Source: Abyssibius alkaniclasticus (lineage in GTDB: Bacteria > Pseudomonadota > Alphaproteobacteria > Rhodobacterales > Rhodobacteraceae). From it: a DNA stretch of 64,000 nt. This document shows positions 1 through 9,079 of the stretch, piece by piece; position 1 is the first letter of the stretch; every line of letters starts with the position of its first letter. The position numbers and the translations under genes are program-made. Below the pieces are notes generated by a model. The model did no database searches. It saw only the letters and a program-made list of their open reading frames with translations, and was not told where the DNA came from. The stretch covers positions 1,086,501-1,150,500 of the forward strand of contig NZ_CP095732.1 of assembly GCF_020447305.1 (NCBI RefSeq). The letters are read 5' to 3'.

Positions 1-1069
1 CAACATTCTGCACCAGGAGGGCGGCGGCCCGTTCGAGCCGCTCGACCTGCCCGCCAATACCCGCCATCTGGACATTTACCACGCGCAAATCACGCTGCTT
101 GATAAAAGCTGGCAAACCCAAACCCTTGGCCATGCGCGCACGATGGACGGGATCGAAATGGCCGCCATCTCAATGGGCATAACGCCCGAGGGGCTGAAAG
201 ATGTGCCGATGTTGCTGGGCATCATCAATACCAACTCGCCGCTGCAACTCGATGTGCCAATGGCCGAAGGGCTGATCGCGATGGCCAGCTTTGGGCAGGT
301 TGTGGCGATTACCCCCTTCACGCTGGCCGGGGCCATGTCGCCGGTAACACTGGCCGGCGCGCTTGTGCAGCAACATGCCGAGGCGATGGCCGGGATCATC
401 CTGACCCAGATCGTGCGGCCCGGCTGCCCGGTCATGTATGGCGGCTTCACCTCGAATGTGGATATGCGCACCGGCTCGCCCGCCTTTGGCACGCCGGAAT
501 ATGCAAAGGCGGCGCAGGCCTCCGGGCAGTTGGCGCGGCATATCGGCGTGCCGTTCCGCTCGTCCAATGTAACTGCCGCCAACGAGGTGGACGCCCAGGC
601 GGCCTATGAATCGCAAATGTCGCTATGGGGGGCGATGATGGGCGGCGCGCATCTGGTCAACCATGCGGCAGGCTGGATGCATGGCGGGCTGACCGCCAGT
701 TTTGAAAAGCTGATCATCGATGCCGAAATGCTGCAAATGATGGCCGCATATTTTGAACCGATCGTGGTGGACGAGGCGAGCATGGCCGTTGATGCCATTG
801 CCGATGTCGGCCCGGCCGGGCATTTCTTTGGGGCCGAGCATACGATGAAGCGCTATGAAACCGCCTTTTACACGCCGCTCATTTCCAACTGGGACAATTT
901 TGGCCAGTGGATGCAAAATGGCGGTATTGATGCGCGCACCCGCGCCAACCAGGTGTGGAAGCAGCTGCGCGATGAATATGTGCAGCCGCCAATGGATGAA
1001 GGCATATGCGAGGCGCTTGATGCCTATGTCGCCCGCCGCAAGGAAGACGGCGGCGCCCCGATGAACTAG
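1..1069 (+). CDS. Trimethylamine/betaine methyltransferase family protein (MttB-like), 5' end outside window
   Basis: The frame is open from base 2, so the gene begins upstream; the first Met inside the window (base 143) is internal. The visible part, about 355 residues, has the glycine-rich TIM-barrel look of the MttB superfamily, with stretches such as FTLAGAMSPVTLAGA and NHAAGWMHGGLTASFEK. Family members transfer a methyl group from a quaternary or tertiary amine to a corrinoid protein. Archaeal MttB reads through an in-frame amber codon as pyrrolysine; none occurs in the visible part, so this looks like the bacterial non-pyrrolysine branch, which includes glycine betaine methyltransferases. 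Substrate is not known from sequence. Its stop overlaps the convergent hydrolase gene by 4 bp. Confidence 0.85.
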   Translation, partial: NILHQEGGGPFEPLDLPANTRHLDIYHAQITLLDKSWQTQTLGHARTMDGIEMAAISMGITPEGLKDVPMLLGIINTNSPLQLDVPMAEGLIAMASFGQVVAITPFTLAGAMSPVTLAGALVQQHAEAMAGIILTQIVRPGCPVMYGGFTSNVDMRTGSPAFGTPEYAKAAQASGQLARHIGVPFRSSNVTAANEVDAQAAYESQMSLWGAMMGGAHLVNHAAGWMHGGLTASFEKLIIDAEMLQMMAAYFEPIVVDEASMAVDAIADVGPAGHFFGAEHTMKRYETAFYTPLISNWDNFGQWMQNGGIDARTRANQVWKQLRDEYVQPPMDEGICEALDAYVARRKEDGGAPMN

Positions 1070-2133
1070 CTGCTGCTGCTGGCTGGAAAGGCAATTTCGG
1101 CAATGCCGGGCACGCGCCGCGCTGGCGAATTGCGAAAATCCGACCCGAGCAAGCCGCGAAACAGCGCAATCACTTGCGGCGATGACATGGCAACCGCGTG
1201 GTTGCCCAGGTCGCTGTCTTCAAAGCTCGACAGATCGACCACATTCACACCCATCTGTTGCAGCCGGCTGAAATCCGTCACCCGCCCCAGCCGCGCACGG
1301 TTGCCGCTGATGCGTTCGGACAGTTGCAGAACAAGGTCATTCTGGGCCACCAGCACCCAAAGCTGCGCAGGGAAACGGCCCAGCCGCGCGATCTGGCTTT
1401 CAAACAGTTCAAGGTTGATGTCGGGCGACATCAGAATCACATCGGACAGGCGCGAAAATGCGGCGGTATTGCCGCCAATCGCCATCTGCCGCAGGGTTTC
1501 CATAACCAGCAGGCAGCCCATAGAATGCGCCAGAATGCGAATTTTGCGCCGCTCGCTGCGCGCCAGGGCAGTCAGCAGCGCCTCTAGCCCGTCGCGCGAA
1601 ATGGCTACAGAGTCGCGGTCTTCCAGATAGCCGACCGCCGTGGCCGCCGAGGCCCATGAATAGCTGATTTGCGGACCGGGGATTTGATAGTCAAACGCCA
1701 TTTGCGCGTGGCGATAGACCACCTCGGCCAATGTGTAATTGTAGCCATGCACGAAAATCTGCACTTCATCGCGGGCGCTGCCGGTGGCTGTTACCTGTGC
1801 CAGAAAGCTGGCCATAGTGTCATAGCGGCGCGTTTCCAGAACGCCAAGCCTGTCGGAATTGTCGCGCCCGGCCAGCGGCAATTCGACCTGCCCAACCTCA
1901 TGCGCGGCGGGAATGCGCACATCGACCCGGCCAAAGGCGGGGGCATCGCCGCGCCCGTCACCGGGGTTGAGCTGCGCATCGACCTTGCGGTCGGTGGCCA
2001 GAAAGATCGGCTGCACGCTATCGCCGGCGACATATGGCACAGGCAGAAAGGCGCCGCGCTCGGCACAGCCGGCAAGCGCAAAGGCCGAAGCTGAGGCCAG
2101 AAAATATCGGCGGTTGACGGCGGAATAGCCCAT
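1066..2133 (-). CDS. Exported alpha/beta hydrolase (DUF900 family), probable lipoprotein
   Basis: About 355 residues. The N-terminus (MGYSAVNRRYFLASASAFALAGC) has a twin-arginine-like RRYFLAS segment, a hydrophobic core and a lipobox-like ALAGC, so it is probably exported and lipid-anchored. The DUF900 signature VQIFVHGYNYTLAE comes first, then the nucleophile elbow AHSMGCLL (GxSxG type), and a late His in DLGNHAVA. These are serine esterase/lipase-like enzymes with unknown natural substrates. I chose the ATG at 2133 because an AGGGG Shine-Dalgarno lies just upstream; an in-frame ATG at 2148 is the alternative. It is convergent with the mttB-like gene and divergent to nothing close. Confidence 0.8.
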   Translation of the reverse strand: MGYSAVNRRYFLASASAFALAGCAERGAFLPVPYVAGDSVQPIFLATDRKVDAQLNPGDGRGDAPAFGRVDVRIPAAHEVGQVELPLAGRDNSDRLGVLETRRYDTMASFLAQVTATGSARDEVQIFVHGYNYTLAEVVYRHAQMAFDYQIPGPQISYSWASAATAVGYLEDRDSVAISRDGLEALLTALARSERRKIRILAHSMGCLLVMETLRQMAIGGNTAAFSRLSDVILMSPDINLELFESQIARLGRFPAQLWVLVAQNDLVLQLSERISGNRARLGRVTDFSRLQQMGVNVVDLSSFEDSDLGNHAVAMSSPQVIALFRGLLGSDFRNSPARRVPGIAEIAFPASSSS

Positions 2134-2200
2134 GTAAATGCCCCTCATGACCCCGCAATCAGCCTAAGCAGATGCCGGCGCCCTTTGCAAGCCGGTGCAG

Positions 2201-2584
2201 CTAGGCGCTGGTCTCCTCGATCTCGCGATCCGCTTCGGGCACGTCAAGCGTGGACCATGTCTTGTCTTCCGCGGGCGGCGGGGGCAGCGCGCAAGCCCGG
2301 CGGTGGATATTCACCTTTGCCATGAAATTCGCCGAAACCGGGGCGGTTATGAACAAAAAGGCCAGGATCAGCAATTCGTGCAGCGAGCCTTCGCCAAAGG
2401 TATAGGCGTTCAGAATCGAGGCGAGCAAAAAGGCGCCTATGCCCACCGTTCCGGCCTTGGTGGGGGCGTGAAGGCGCATCATGGCGGCGTTGAACTTGAG
2501 CAGGCCGATGGCGGCAACGAAGGTGAATAACCCGCCGACCAGCAGAAGGAATGTGATGAGATATGTCGCGATAATTTCAAGCAT
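2201..2584 (-). CDS. phaG: Mrp/Pha monovalent cation/H+ antiporter subunit G
   Basis: A 127-residue protein with three predicted membrane helices: residues about 5-27, 40-60 and 68-88. The family signature LLKFNAAMMRLHAPTKAGTVG follows the first helix. It is the last gene of the phaAB-C-D-E-F-G operon, the usual order for group 2 Mrp systems, and its start overlaps the phaF stop by one base. The complex exchanges Na+ or K+ for protons across the inner membrane and supports pH and salt tolerance. The hydrophilic tail of about 35 residues, rich in acidic residues, is longer than in minimal MnhG proteins. Confidence 0.93.
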   Translation of the reverse strand: MLEIIATYLITFLLLVGGLFTFVAAIGLLKFNAAMMRLHAPTKAGTVGIGAFLLASILNAYTFGEGSLHELLILAFLFITAPVSANFMAKVNIHRRACALPPPPAEDKTWSTLDVPEADREIEETSA

Positions 2585-2871
2585 TACTCGATGATATCCC
2601 CCCGCAGAACAAACCGCGCATAGGCCACGGTTGACACAAAGCCGAGCATGGCGATGATCAGCGCCGCCTCAAAGTAAATCTGCGTGCCATTGGCAATGCC
2701 CAGCAGCACGATCAGCCCCAGCGCGTTGACGAACATCGTATCCAGCGCCAGAATCCGGTCGCCCGTATCGGGGCCGATCCAAAGCCGGATCATCGCCATG
2801 ATCTGCGCCAGGGCGACAACGCCAAACGCAGCATACATGGCCCAGTTCATAAGGTCGGTTGCAAAGCTCAT
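2584..2871 (-). CDS. phaF: Mrp/Pha cation/H+ antiporter subunit F
   Basis: 95 residues, three transmembrane helices, with the MnhF/PhaF pattern RLWIGPDTGDRILALDTMFVNALGLIVL in the middle. It belongs to the seven-function Mrp antiporter complex in the inner membrane. Its ATG overlaps the phaE stop by 4 bp and its own stop overlaps the phaG start by 1 bp, so it is translationally coupled on both sides. Length and position are typical. Confidence 0.93.
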   Translation of the reverse strand: MSFATDLMNWAMYAAFGVVALAQIMAMIRLWIGPDTGDRILALDTMFVNALGLIVLLGIANGTQIYFEAALIIAMLGFVSTVAYARFVLRGDIIE

Positions 2872-3368
2872 TTGAAAATCTCCAGCAGGCGGCGCTCATA
2901 CCGCGCTTTGATCTCGTCGCGCACGGCATCGGGGTTATCGGTATCCAGCGCATGAACAAGCAGGCTGTGCCCCTCATCCGACAGGTCGGCCGAAATGGTG
3001 CCGGGGGTCAGGGTAATGGTGCCCGCCAGAATGGTAATGGCTTCCGGTGTGCGCAATTCCAGCGGAACAACCACCCAGGCCGAGCGGATCTTGGCATTGG
3101 GCTTGGTCAGCACGATCCAGGCCACGTGAATGTTCGCGATGATGATATCCCAGATCACCAGGCCGCAATAGACCAGCATTTTCCCCCAGCGAAACCCTTG
3201 CGGGCGGTCGGGCCACCAGGGCGCCGTGGCAATGGGAATGGCAATGCCCAGCAGCAACCCGAACACCACCATACCTGCCGAAAGCTCGTTTTGCAGCAAG
3301 GTCCAGACGGCTGCCAGAAGCAGGGTCAGCGCGGGGTGGGGCAACAGCCAGCGGAGCAGTTTCAACAT
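2868..3368 (-). CDS. phaE: Mrp/Pha cation/H+ antiporter subunit E
   Basis: 166 residues. N-terminal hydrophobic segments around residues 8-25 and 28-48 are followed by a third at about 70-90 and a soluble C-terminal half with LRTPEAITILAGTITLTPGTISADL, the hallmark of MnhE/PhaE. It lies one base after phaD and overlaps phaF by 4 bp. It is a structural subunit of the Mrp complex. Length matches the family. Confidence 0.93.
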   Translation of the reverse strand: MLKLLRWLLPHPALTLLLAAVWTLLQNELSAGMVVFGLLLGIAIPIATAPWWPDRPQGFRWGKMLVYCGLVIWDIIIANIHVAWIVLTKPNAKIRSAWVVVPLELRTPEAITILAGTITLTPGTISADLSDEGHSLLVHALDTDNPDAVRDEIKARYERRLLEIFK

Positions 3369-3369
3369 C

Positions 3370-4914
3370 TCAATACCCCCCTTCGCTTGGCTCTGAGAGC
3401 TTGCCGGGTGTCTCCAGCACGGTTGTCATATACCCATCGGGCGCGAAAAGCTGTTCGGCAATCGCGGTTGTATATTCCATAGCCGGGCCCGCAAAAACGG
3501 TATGCGCCACAATCAGGCTGACAAGGCCACCTACCGCGAAATAGCCAAGCCGCGGCGGGGCCAGCGGTTTGGCGGTATCGGGCGCATGTTCCAGGCCATG
3601 CGATTTCCAGAACAAAATGCTGCCCGCCCGCGCAAAGCCGACAACGCTGATCAGGCTTGCGCCCAGCACCACGGCCCAAATCCATGCCACATAGGCGCTG
3701 TCAAACCCGGCATCCAGAATGAGCAGCTTGCCGATAAAACCCGACAGCGGCGGCAGCCCGGCCATTGCGATTGCCGCAACAAAGAACAACCCCGCCGTAA
3801 GGTTTGTGCCGCTCATCGGGGGTTGCGGGGTCAGGTTCAGGTTATCGCGCCCTGTGCGCACCAGATCGGCGATAAGAAACAGCACGCCGGCCGCCAGCGT
3901 GGAATGCACGATATAGTAAAGCGCCGCTGCTATGCCGGCTGGCGTGAACAGCGAAATGGCGACCATGACCATGCCCATCGAGCCGATGACCGAAAAGGCG
4001 ACAAGCCTGTCAAAGTGCCGTGCGGCCAGCACGCCGATCATGCCAATGGCCAGCGAAACCAGCGCGGCGGGCAACAGCCACAAGCCATGCAGGCCAGCGG
4101 TGGCCTCGAGCTGTGGCGGAAAGACAAGCGTAAAGACACGGATGATCGCATAGGCGCCAACCTTGGTCATGATCGCAAACAGCGCCGCCACCGGGGCGGG
4201 CGCTTCGGCATAGCTTGAGGGCAGCCAGAAATGCAGCGGCACCAGCGCCGCCTTGATGGCGAAAACCAAAAGCAGCAACACGGCAGCCACGCGAATGCCC
4301 ACGGTCGCATCTGGGCTGATCAACTGCACACGCTGCGCAAGATCGGCCATGTTCAGCGTGCCGGTTTCGGCGTAAATCGCGCCAAGCGCGAACAGGAACA
4401 GGGTCGAACCGAGCAGGTTGAACAGCACATATTGCGTGCCCGCGCGCAGTCTTGCCGTGCCGCCCGCATGAATCATCAGCCCGTATGAGGCGATGAGCAG
4501 CACCTCGAAAAACACGAACAGGTTGAACAGATCGCCGGTCAGGAAGGCACCCATGATGCCCATAAGCTGAAACTGGAACAGCGCATGAAAATGCCGCCCG
4601 CGCGTATCCCAATGCGAGGCGATGGAATAGAGCAGCACGAAAAGCGCCAGCACCGCCGTGAGCAGCACCATCAGCGTTGAAAGCCTGTCGGCCACCAGCA
4701 CAATGCCAAAGGGTGCCGCCCAATCCGAAAGCCGATACAGCGTGACCGTGCCATCGGAGGCCTGCCAGAACAGGCCAAGCGCAATCCCCACCTGCGCCAG
4801 CACGCCCGCCAGTGAAATGACCCGCTGGATGCCGATATGATAGCGCGCCGCCAGCACGATAAAGGGTGCAATAAAGGCGGGCAGCACAATGGGCAGAATG
4901 ATCCAGTGCATCAT
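3370..4914 (-). CDS. phaD: Mrp/Pha cation/H+ antiporter subunit D (NuoM/NuoN-like)
   Basis: 514 residues, about 14 transmembrane helices, of the proton-antiporter family shared with complex I NuoL/M/N. Conserved segments include LFNLFVFFEVLLIASYGLMI, with the membrane Glu typical of this family, and the central KAALVPLHFWLPSSYAEAPAPVAALFA block with the Lys and His thought to relay protons. Two adjacent ATGs (4914 and 4911) are possible starts; the first overlaps the phaC stop. It is a core ion-translocating subunit together with PhaA. Confidence 0.95.
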   Translation of the reverse strand: MMHWIILPIVLPAFIAPFIVLAARYHIGIQRVISLAGVLAQVGIALGLFWQASDGTVTLYRLSDWAAPFGIVLVADRLSTLMVLLTAVLALFVLLYSIASHWDTRGRHFHALFQFQLMGIMGAFLTGDLFNLFVFFEVLLIASYGLMIHAGGTARLRAGTQYVLFNLLGSTLFLFALGAIYAETGTLNMADLAQRVQLISPDATVGIRVAAVLLLLVFAIKAALVPLHFWLPSSYAEAPAPVAALFAIMTKVGAYAIIRVFTLVFPPQLEATAGLHGLWLLPAALVSLAIGMIGVLAARHFDRLVAFSVIGSMGMVMVAISLFTPAGIAAALYYIVHSTLAAGVLFLIADLVRTGRDNLNLTPQPPMSGTNLTAGLFFVAAIAMAGLPPLSGFIGKLLILDAGFDSAYVAWIWAVVLGASLISVVGFARAGSILFWKSHGLEHAPDTAKPLAPPRLGYFAVGGLVSLIVAHTVFAGPAMEYTTAIAEQLFAPDGYMTTVLETPGKLSEPSEGGY

Positions 4915-5267
4915 GTTGTTGCCTCCGGATCTTGGTCAGGGTCCGGTTTCTGGTCATCCACATGATCGTCATTCGCGCCAAGATAGGCGCCGAGCGCGAT
5001 CATCACGACCACCGCGGTCATCCCAAAGGAAATGACGATGGCGGTCAGCACCAGCGCCTGTGGCAGCGGGTCGGTATAGGTTGTGGCCTCATCGCTCAGG
5101 ATGGGCGGCGCGCCAACCGTCAGCCGGCCCGAGGCAAACAGGAACACATTCACCGCATAGGTCAGCAGAGATGTGCCCATGATCACCGGAAAGGTGCGCA
5201 GGCGCAGCACCAGATACAGGCCCGCTGCGGTCAGAACGCCAATGGCGGATGCAAAGAGAAATTCCAT
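4911..5267 (-). CDS. phaC: Mrp/Pha cation/H+ antiporter subunit C (NuoK-like)
   Basis: 118 residues starting MEFLFASAIGVLTAAGLYL. It has three transmembrane helices homologous to NuoK, with the family block LRTFPVIMGTSLLTYAVNVFLFASG. The frame is open further upstream, but the ATG at 5267 is right: it sits one base after the phaAB stop and gives the standard N-terminus. The acidic, hydrophilic tail (NDDHVDDQKPDPDQDPE) is typical of these subunits. Overlaps phaD by 4 bp. Confidence 0.94.
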   Translation of the reverse strand: MEFLFASAIGVLTAAGLYLVLRLRTFPVIMGTSLLTYAVNVFLFASGRLTVGAPPILSDEATTYTDPLPQALVLTAIVISFGMTAVVVMIALGAYLGANDDHVDDQKPDPDQDPEATT

Positions 5268-5268
5268 G

Positions 5269-8130
5269 TTAAGCCTGTGCCTCTTCTTCGTCATCATCGC
5301 GCGAGGGGTCGATATCCATTGCATGTTCGGCATCGGGCACATGCGCACGGCGCGCAAGGCGCGAAAAGCTCTCAAGGCTCAGCATGACCGCGCCGACAAC
5401 CGCCAGAAACACCCCAAGGTCAAACAGCGAGGCGGTGGCCAGCTCGAATTTTTCAAAAGGTGGAATCCGCACATAGGTGTAATTCGATGTCAGGAAGGGC
5501 AGATCGAAGAACCAGGCCCCAATACCCGTAAGCCCGGCCACCAGCACACCCGCGCCGATAATGCCATGATAGGGGTAGCGCATTCGTGCCGAAGCCCATG
5601 AAAACCCGCTGGCCATATATTGCATCACAAAGGCGATCGACACGACCAGCCCGGCGATGAACCCGCCGCCCGGCTCGTTATGGCCGCGCAGGAAGATGTA
5701 AAATCCGACAAGCAGAACGACGGGCATGATCACGCGGGTCATGACCACCATCATCATCGGGTGCATGTCTCCGGCGCGCGGCTGGTCGGGCTTGCGGTTC
5801 AGCAGGCGCGCGCGCACCGGGCCGGCAAGCAGGGTTTCGGTCAGCGCAAAGATCAGCAGCGCGGCAATGCCCAGCACGATGATTTCGCCATAGGTATCAA
5901 AGCCACGAAAATCGACAAGGATCACGTTCACGATATTGTTGCCGCCGCCGCCCTTGTAGGAATTGGCGATGTGGAATTCCGAAATGCTGGTAGCAACCGG
6001 ATCGCGCAGTAGGAAATAGTAAGACAGCGCCGTCGCCCCCAGACCGGCAACAATGGCTATCGCCCCATCGCGCGTGCGCTTGAGAACGCTGCTTTCAATC
6101 GGTGTGCGGTTGGGCAGGAAGTTGAGCGCCAGCAACAGAAGGATGATGGTCACGACCTCGACCGTCAGCTGGGTCATGGCCAGATCGGGGGCGCTGAAAA
6201 ACACGAAGGCGACCGAGACCATAAGCCCGACAATGCCGATAAGGATAAGCGAAAGCAGCCGGTTGCGGTGCAGGAATACCAGCCCGCAAGTGGCGGCGAC
6301 CAGCATCAGCCAGCCGGCGATATGCACGCCGTTTGCGGGCTGCGGCGCACGGGTTTGCGGCCCCATCGTGCCGGTTGTCCAGGCATGGTAGCCCAGCACG
6401 ACGACCGTCAGCGCCATGATCGCGGCATAGCGGGTGAAGGCGCCGTTATGCAGCCGGTTGATCAGCGCGCGCGATGCGGCAATCGTCGCGGCGATGATGC
6501 TGTCAAAAATGCGCTTGGCCTCGGGGCGCGGTGCCGCATCCCATAGCCGCAGGGCGGGTTTGAACAGCGCGATCATGGCTATGCCGCCGCCCAGCGCGAT
6601 GACCGACATGTAAAGCGCAGCCGATACCCCCTGCCAGATCTTGAACTTGATTTCCGGCATTTCAACCGCGCCGCCCAGCACCGAAGCGGTTACAAGCTTG
6701 ATAAGCGGCTCGGCCAGAAACGGGGCAACGCCGATAGCCACAACAATCACGGCCAGCAGGGCGGGCGGCAGCCAAAGACCGGGATTCGGGTCATGCGGCT
6801 TGGCGGGGTAATCTGTGCGCACCGGGCCAAAAAAGACATGCCAGATAAGGCGAAAGCTGTAGGCGGCCGAAAACAGCGCGCCAATCGTGGCAAGCACCGG
6901 CACAAGCAAAGGCAGGCTGAACAGGGTGGTATGCGCGGCCTCTTCCAGCATTTTTTCTTTGGTTATGAAGCCGTTGAACAGGGGCACGCCCGCCAGCGCG
7001 AAAGCCCCGATCGTGGTAATGACAAAGGTCACAGGCATCAGCTGGCGCAAGCCGCCAAGGCGGCGAATGTCGCGCGTATGCGTTGCGTGGTCGACAATGC
7101 CCGCCGACATGAACAAGGCCGCCTTGAATGCGGCGTGGTTGAGGATATGGAACATCGCAACCATCGCCCCAAAGGCTGTTCCGGTGCCCAAAAGCATGGT
7201 GATCAGCCCCAACTGGCTGACGGTGGAAAAGGCCAAAAGCGCCTTCAGGTCGTGCTTGAACAGCGATATGACCGCGCCCAGCACCATTGTGATCAGGCCA
7301 ACCGAGGTGACGATGACCACCCATTCCGGCGTGCCGGACAGAACCGGCCAGAGCCGCGCCATCAGGAAGATACCCGCCTTGACCATTGTGGCCGAGTGCA
7401 AATAGGCCGAAACCGGCGTTGGCGCGGCCATTGCGTGCGGCAGCCAGAAATGGAAGGGAAACTGCGCCGATTTGGTGAAACAGCCCAGCAAGATCAGCAA
7501 AAGCGCGGGTGTATAAAGCGGCGAAGCCTGGATCAGCGCGCGGTTTTGCAAAATGACGCTCAGGTCATAACTGCCAACGATGTCACCCAAAATCAGCATA
7601 CCCGCGATCATGGCCAGCCCGCCCGTTGCGGTGACGGTCAGCGCCATGCGCGCGCCCTGGCGCCCTTCGGGCAGGTGCTTCCAATAGCCGATCAGCAGGA
7701 AGGAGGAAAGCGATGTCAGTTCCCAGAACACCAGCAAAAGCAAGATGTTATCGCTTAGCACAATCCCCAGCATTGCGCCCTGGAACAGCAGCAGATAGGT
7801 GAAAAACTCGCCCATATTATCATCGCGCGACAAATAGTGGCGCGCATAGGCGATGATCAGCAGCCCGATGCCAAGAATGAGCAGGGCAAAGAAAAAACCC
7901 AGCCCGTCAAGCATGAAACTGGCATTCAGCCCCAAAAGCGGGATCCAGTCGAGCCGGGCAACCAGAACCTCGCCCGCCAGAATGCCTGGCAGATTGCTGA
8001 GCAGCCCGACAAAGGCCGCAAGGCTTACTGAAAAGGTAACGCCCGCGCATACACGACGGCCCGCGCCATTCATTATGCCGGGCAAAAGCGCGCCAAGAAA
8101 CGGCAGGGCGACGATAAGGAAAAGCGACAC
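5269..8130 (-). CDS. phaAB: Mrp/Pha cation/H+ antiporter fused subunits A and B
   Basis: 953 residues. Residues 1 to about 770 are the NuoL-like PhaA part (about 20 helices), with LLLVFWELTSLSSFLLIGYW and the KSAQFPFHFWLPHAMAAPTPVSAYLHSATMVKAG block split across the central helices. From about residue 788 the PhaB domain begins, recognisable by FLRGHNEPGGGFIAGL. Such A-B fusions mark group 2 (Pha) Mrp operons. The long open frame continues upstream to 8916, but that part is antisense to the next gene. The GTG at 8130 is preceded by AGGAG and gives the expected VSLFLIVALPFLGALLPG terminus. First gene of the operon. Confidence 0.95.
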   Translation of the reverse strand: MSLFLIVALPFLGALLPGIMNGAGRRVCAGVTFSVSLAAFVGLLSNLPGILAGEVLVARLDWIPLLGLNASFMLDGLGFFFALLILGIGLLIIAYARHYLSRDDNMGEFFTYLLLFQGAMLGIVLSDNILLLLVFWELTSLSSFLLIGYWKHLPEGRQGARMALTVTATGGLAMIAGMLILGDIVGSYDLSVILQNRALIQASPLYTPALLLILLGCFTKSAQFPFHFWLPHAMAAPTPVSAYLHSATMVKAGIFLMARLWPVLSGTPEWVVIVTSVGLITMVLGAVISLFKHDLKALLAFSTVSQLGLITMLLGTGTAFGAMVAMFHILNHAAFKAALFMSAGIVDHATHTRDIRRLGGLRQLMPVTFVITTIGAFALAGVPLFNGFITKEKMLEEAAHTTLFSLPLLVPVLATIGALFSAAYSFRLIWHVFFGPVRTDYPAKPHDPNPGLWLPPALLAVIVVAIGVAPFLAEPLIKLVTASVLGGAVEMPEIKFKIWQGVSAALYMSVIALGGGIAMIALFKPALRLWDAAPRPEAKRIFDSIIAATIAASRALINRLHNGAFTRYAAIMALTVVVLGYHAWTTGTMGPQTRAPQPANGVHIAGWLMLVAATCGLVFLHRNRLLSLILIGIVGLMVSVAFVFFSAPDLAMTQLTVEVVTIILLLLALNFLPNRTPIESSVLKRTRDGAIAIVAGLGATALSYYFLLRDPVATSISEFHIANSYKGGGGNNIVNVILVDFRGFDTYGEIIVLGIAALLIFALTETLLAGPVRARLLNRKPDQPRAGDMHPMMMVVMTRVIMPVVLLVGFYIFLRGHNEPGGGFIAGLVVSIAFVMQYMASGFSWASARMRYPYHGIIGAGVLVAGLTGIGAWFFDLPFLTSNYTYVRIPPFEKFELATASLFDLGVFLAVVGAVMLSLESFSRLARRAHVPDAEHAMDIDPSRDDDEEEAQA

Positions 8131-8316
8131 GCGTGCTCCTGAATTTGTGGCCAGTCTGGTAGCCGTTTTGCGGCATATCGGCCTGCACCTCAAGGGAAAC
8201 CGACATTCCGGTGTGCAAGTTGGGGCGCAATATTGCCGCATCTTGGCCAATGGCGGTGCCCGCGCCAAGCTGATAGAGCGGGTGCAGGGGCAATTTCGCC
8301 ATTTGGGGGGCAGGCG

Positions 8317-9060
8317 ATGGATATCGCATTGATTTTGATCGCGGCCTTTGCGGCGGGGGTGCTGAACACCATTGCCGGTGGCGGCACATTCCTGACATTC
8401 CCGGCGCTGGTGTTCATTGGTGTGCCCCCGGTTCTGGCCAATGCCACCAGCACCGTGGCGGCCTTGCCGGGCTATCTGGCGGGTGCTGTGGGCTTTCGCG
8501 CCGAGCTTGCGCAGATGGAGCGCGCCGTTGTGCTGCGGCTGGTGGTGATCACGCTGGTCGGCGGGGTGCTTGGCGCGATCCTGCTGCTTGTGTCCTCCAA
8601 CGAAGCGTTTTCGGTTATCGTGCCGTTCCTGCTGTTGGCCGCAACGCTGGTCTTTATGTTTGGCGACAGGCTGCGCGCCTGGGCCGCCTCCAAAAGCCGT
8701 GCGGTTACGCCCTATGGCACGGCGGCCATGCTGATGGTCAGCATTTATGGCGGCTATTTCAACGGCGGTTTGGGCATCGTGCTTCTGGCGCTGTTTGCGC
8801 TGTGGGGCATGGTGAATATTCACGAAATGAACGGGCTGAAAACCGCGCTGTCCTTCGCGCTCGCCGCAATTTCGATGCTGGTTTACGCGGCTGGCGGGCT
8901 GGTGGTCTGGCATCATGCGCTGGCCATGATGCTGGCGGCCACGGCGGGTGGCTATGCGGGCGCGCCGCTATCGCGCGCCCTGCCAAAGCCGGTTGTGCGC
9001 GGGCTGGTCGCCGCCGTTGGCTTCGGGATGAGCGCGATCTTTTTCTGGCGCATCCTTTAG
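8317..9060 (+). CDS. TSUP-family permease (TauE/SafE-like)
   Basis: 247 residues, about eight transmembrane helices. The N-terminal repeat carries GVLNTIAGGGTFLTFPALVFIGVPPVLANATSTVA (shown in pieces by family comparison), the classic TauE/SafE signature, and the second half carries GGYFNGGLGIVLLALFAL. Members export sulfite, sulfoacetate or other organic anions; the substrate here is unknown. The ATG at 8317 follows a GGGGGGCAGG Shine-Dalgarno region and gives the normal N-terminus. It is divergent from phaAB with 186 bp between, and convergent with the proline-racemase-family gene. Confidence 0.88.
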   Translation: MDIALILIAAFAAGVLNTIAGGGTFLTFPALVFIGVPPVLANATSTVAALPGYLAGAVGFRAELAQMERAVVLRLVVITLVGGVLGAILLLVSSNEAFSVIVPFLLLAATLVFMFGDRLRAWAASKSRAVTPYGTAAMLMVSIYGGYFNGGLGIVLLALFALWGMVNIHEMNGLKTALSFALAAISMLVYAAGGLVVWHHALAMMLAATAGGYAGAPLSRALPKPVVRGLVAAVGFGMSAIFFWRIL

Positions 9061-9079
9061 CGCCCCCCCTTAGCGCCCC

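Noticed and set aside
1-1069. Possible pyrrolysine (amber read-through) in the MttB-like protein
   Set aside because: No in-frame TAG occurs in the visible coding part before the terminal stop.
8131-8916. N-terminal extension of phaAB
   Set aside because: It is antisense to the TSUP gene and lacks membrane segments; the GTG at 8130 with AGGAG fits the family start.
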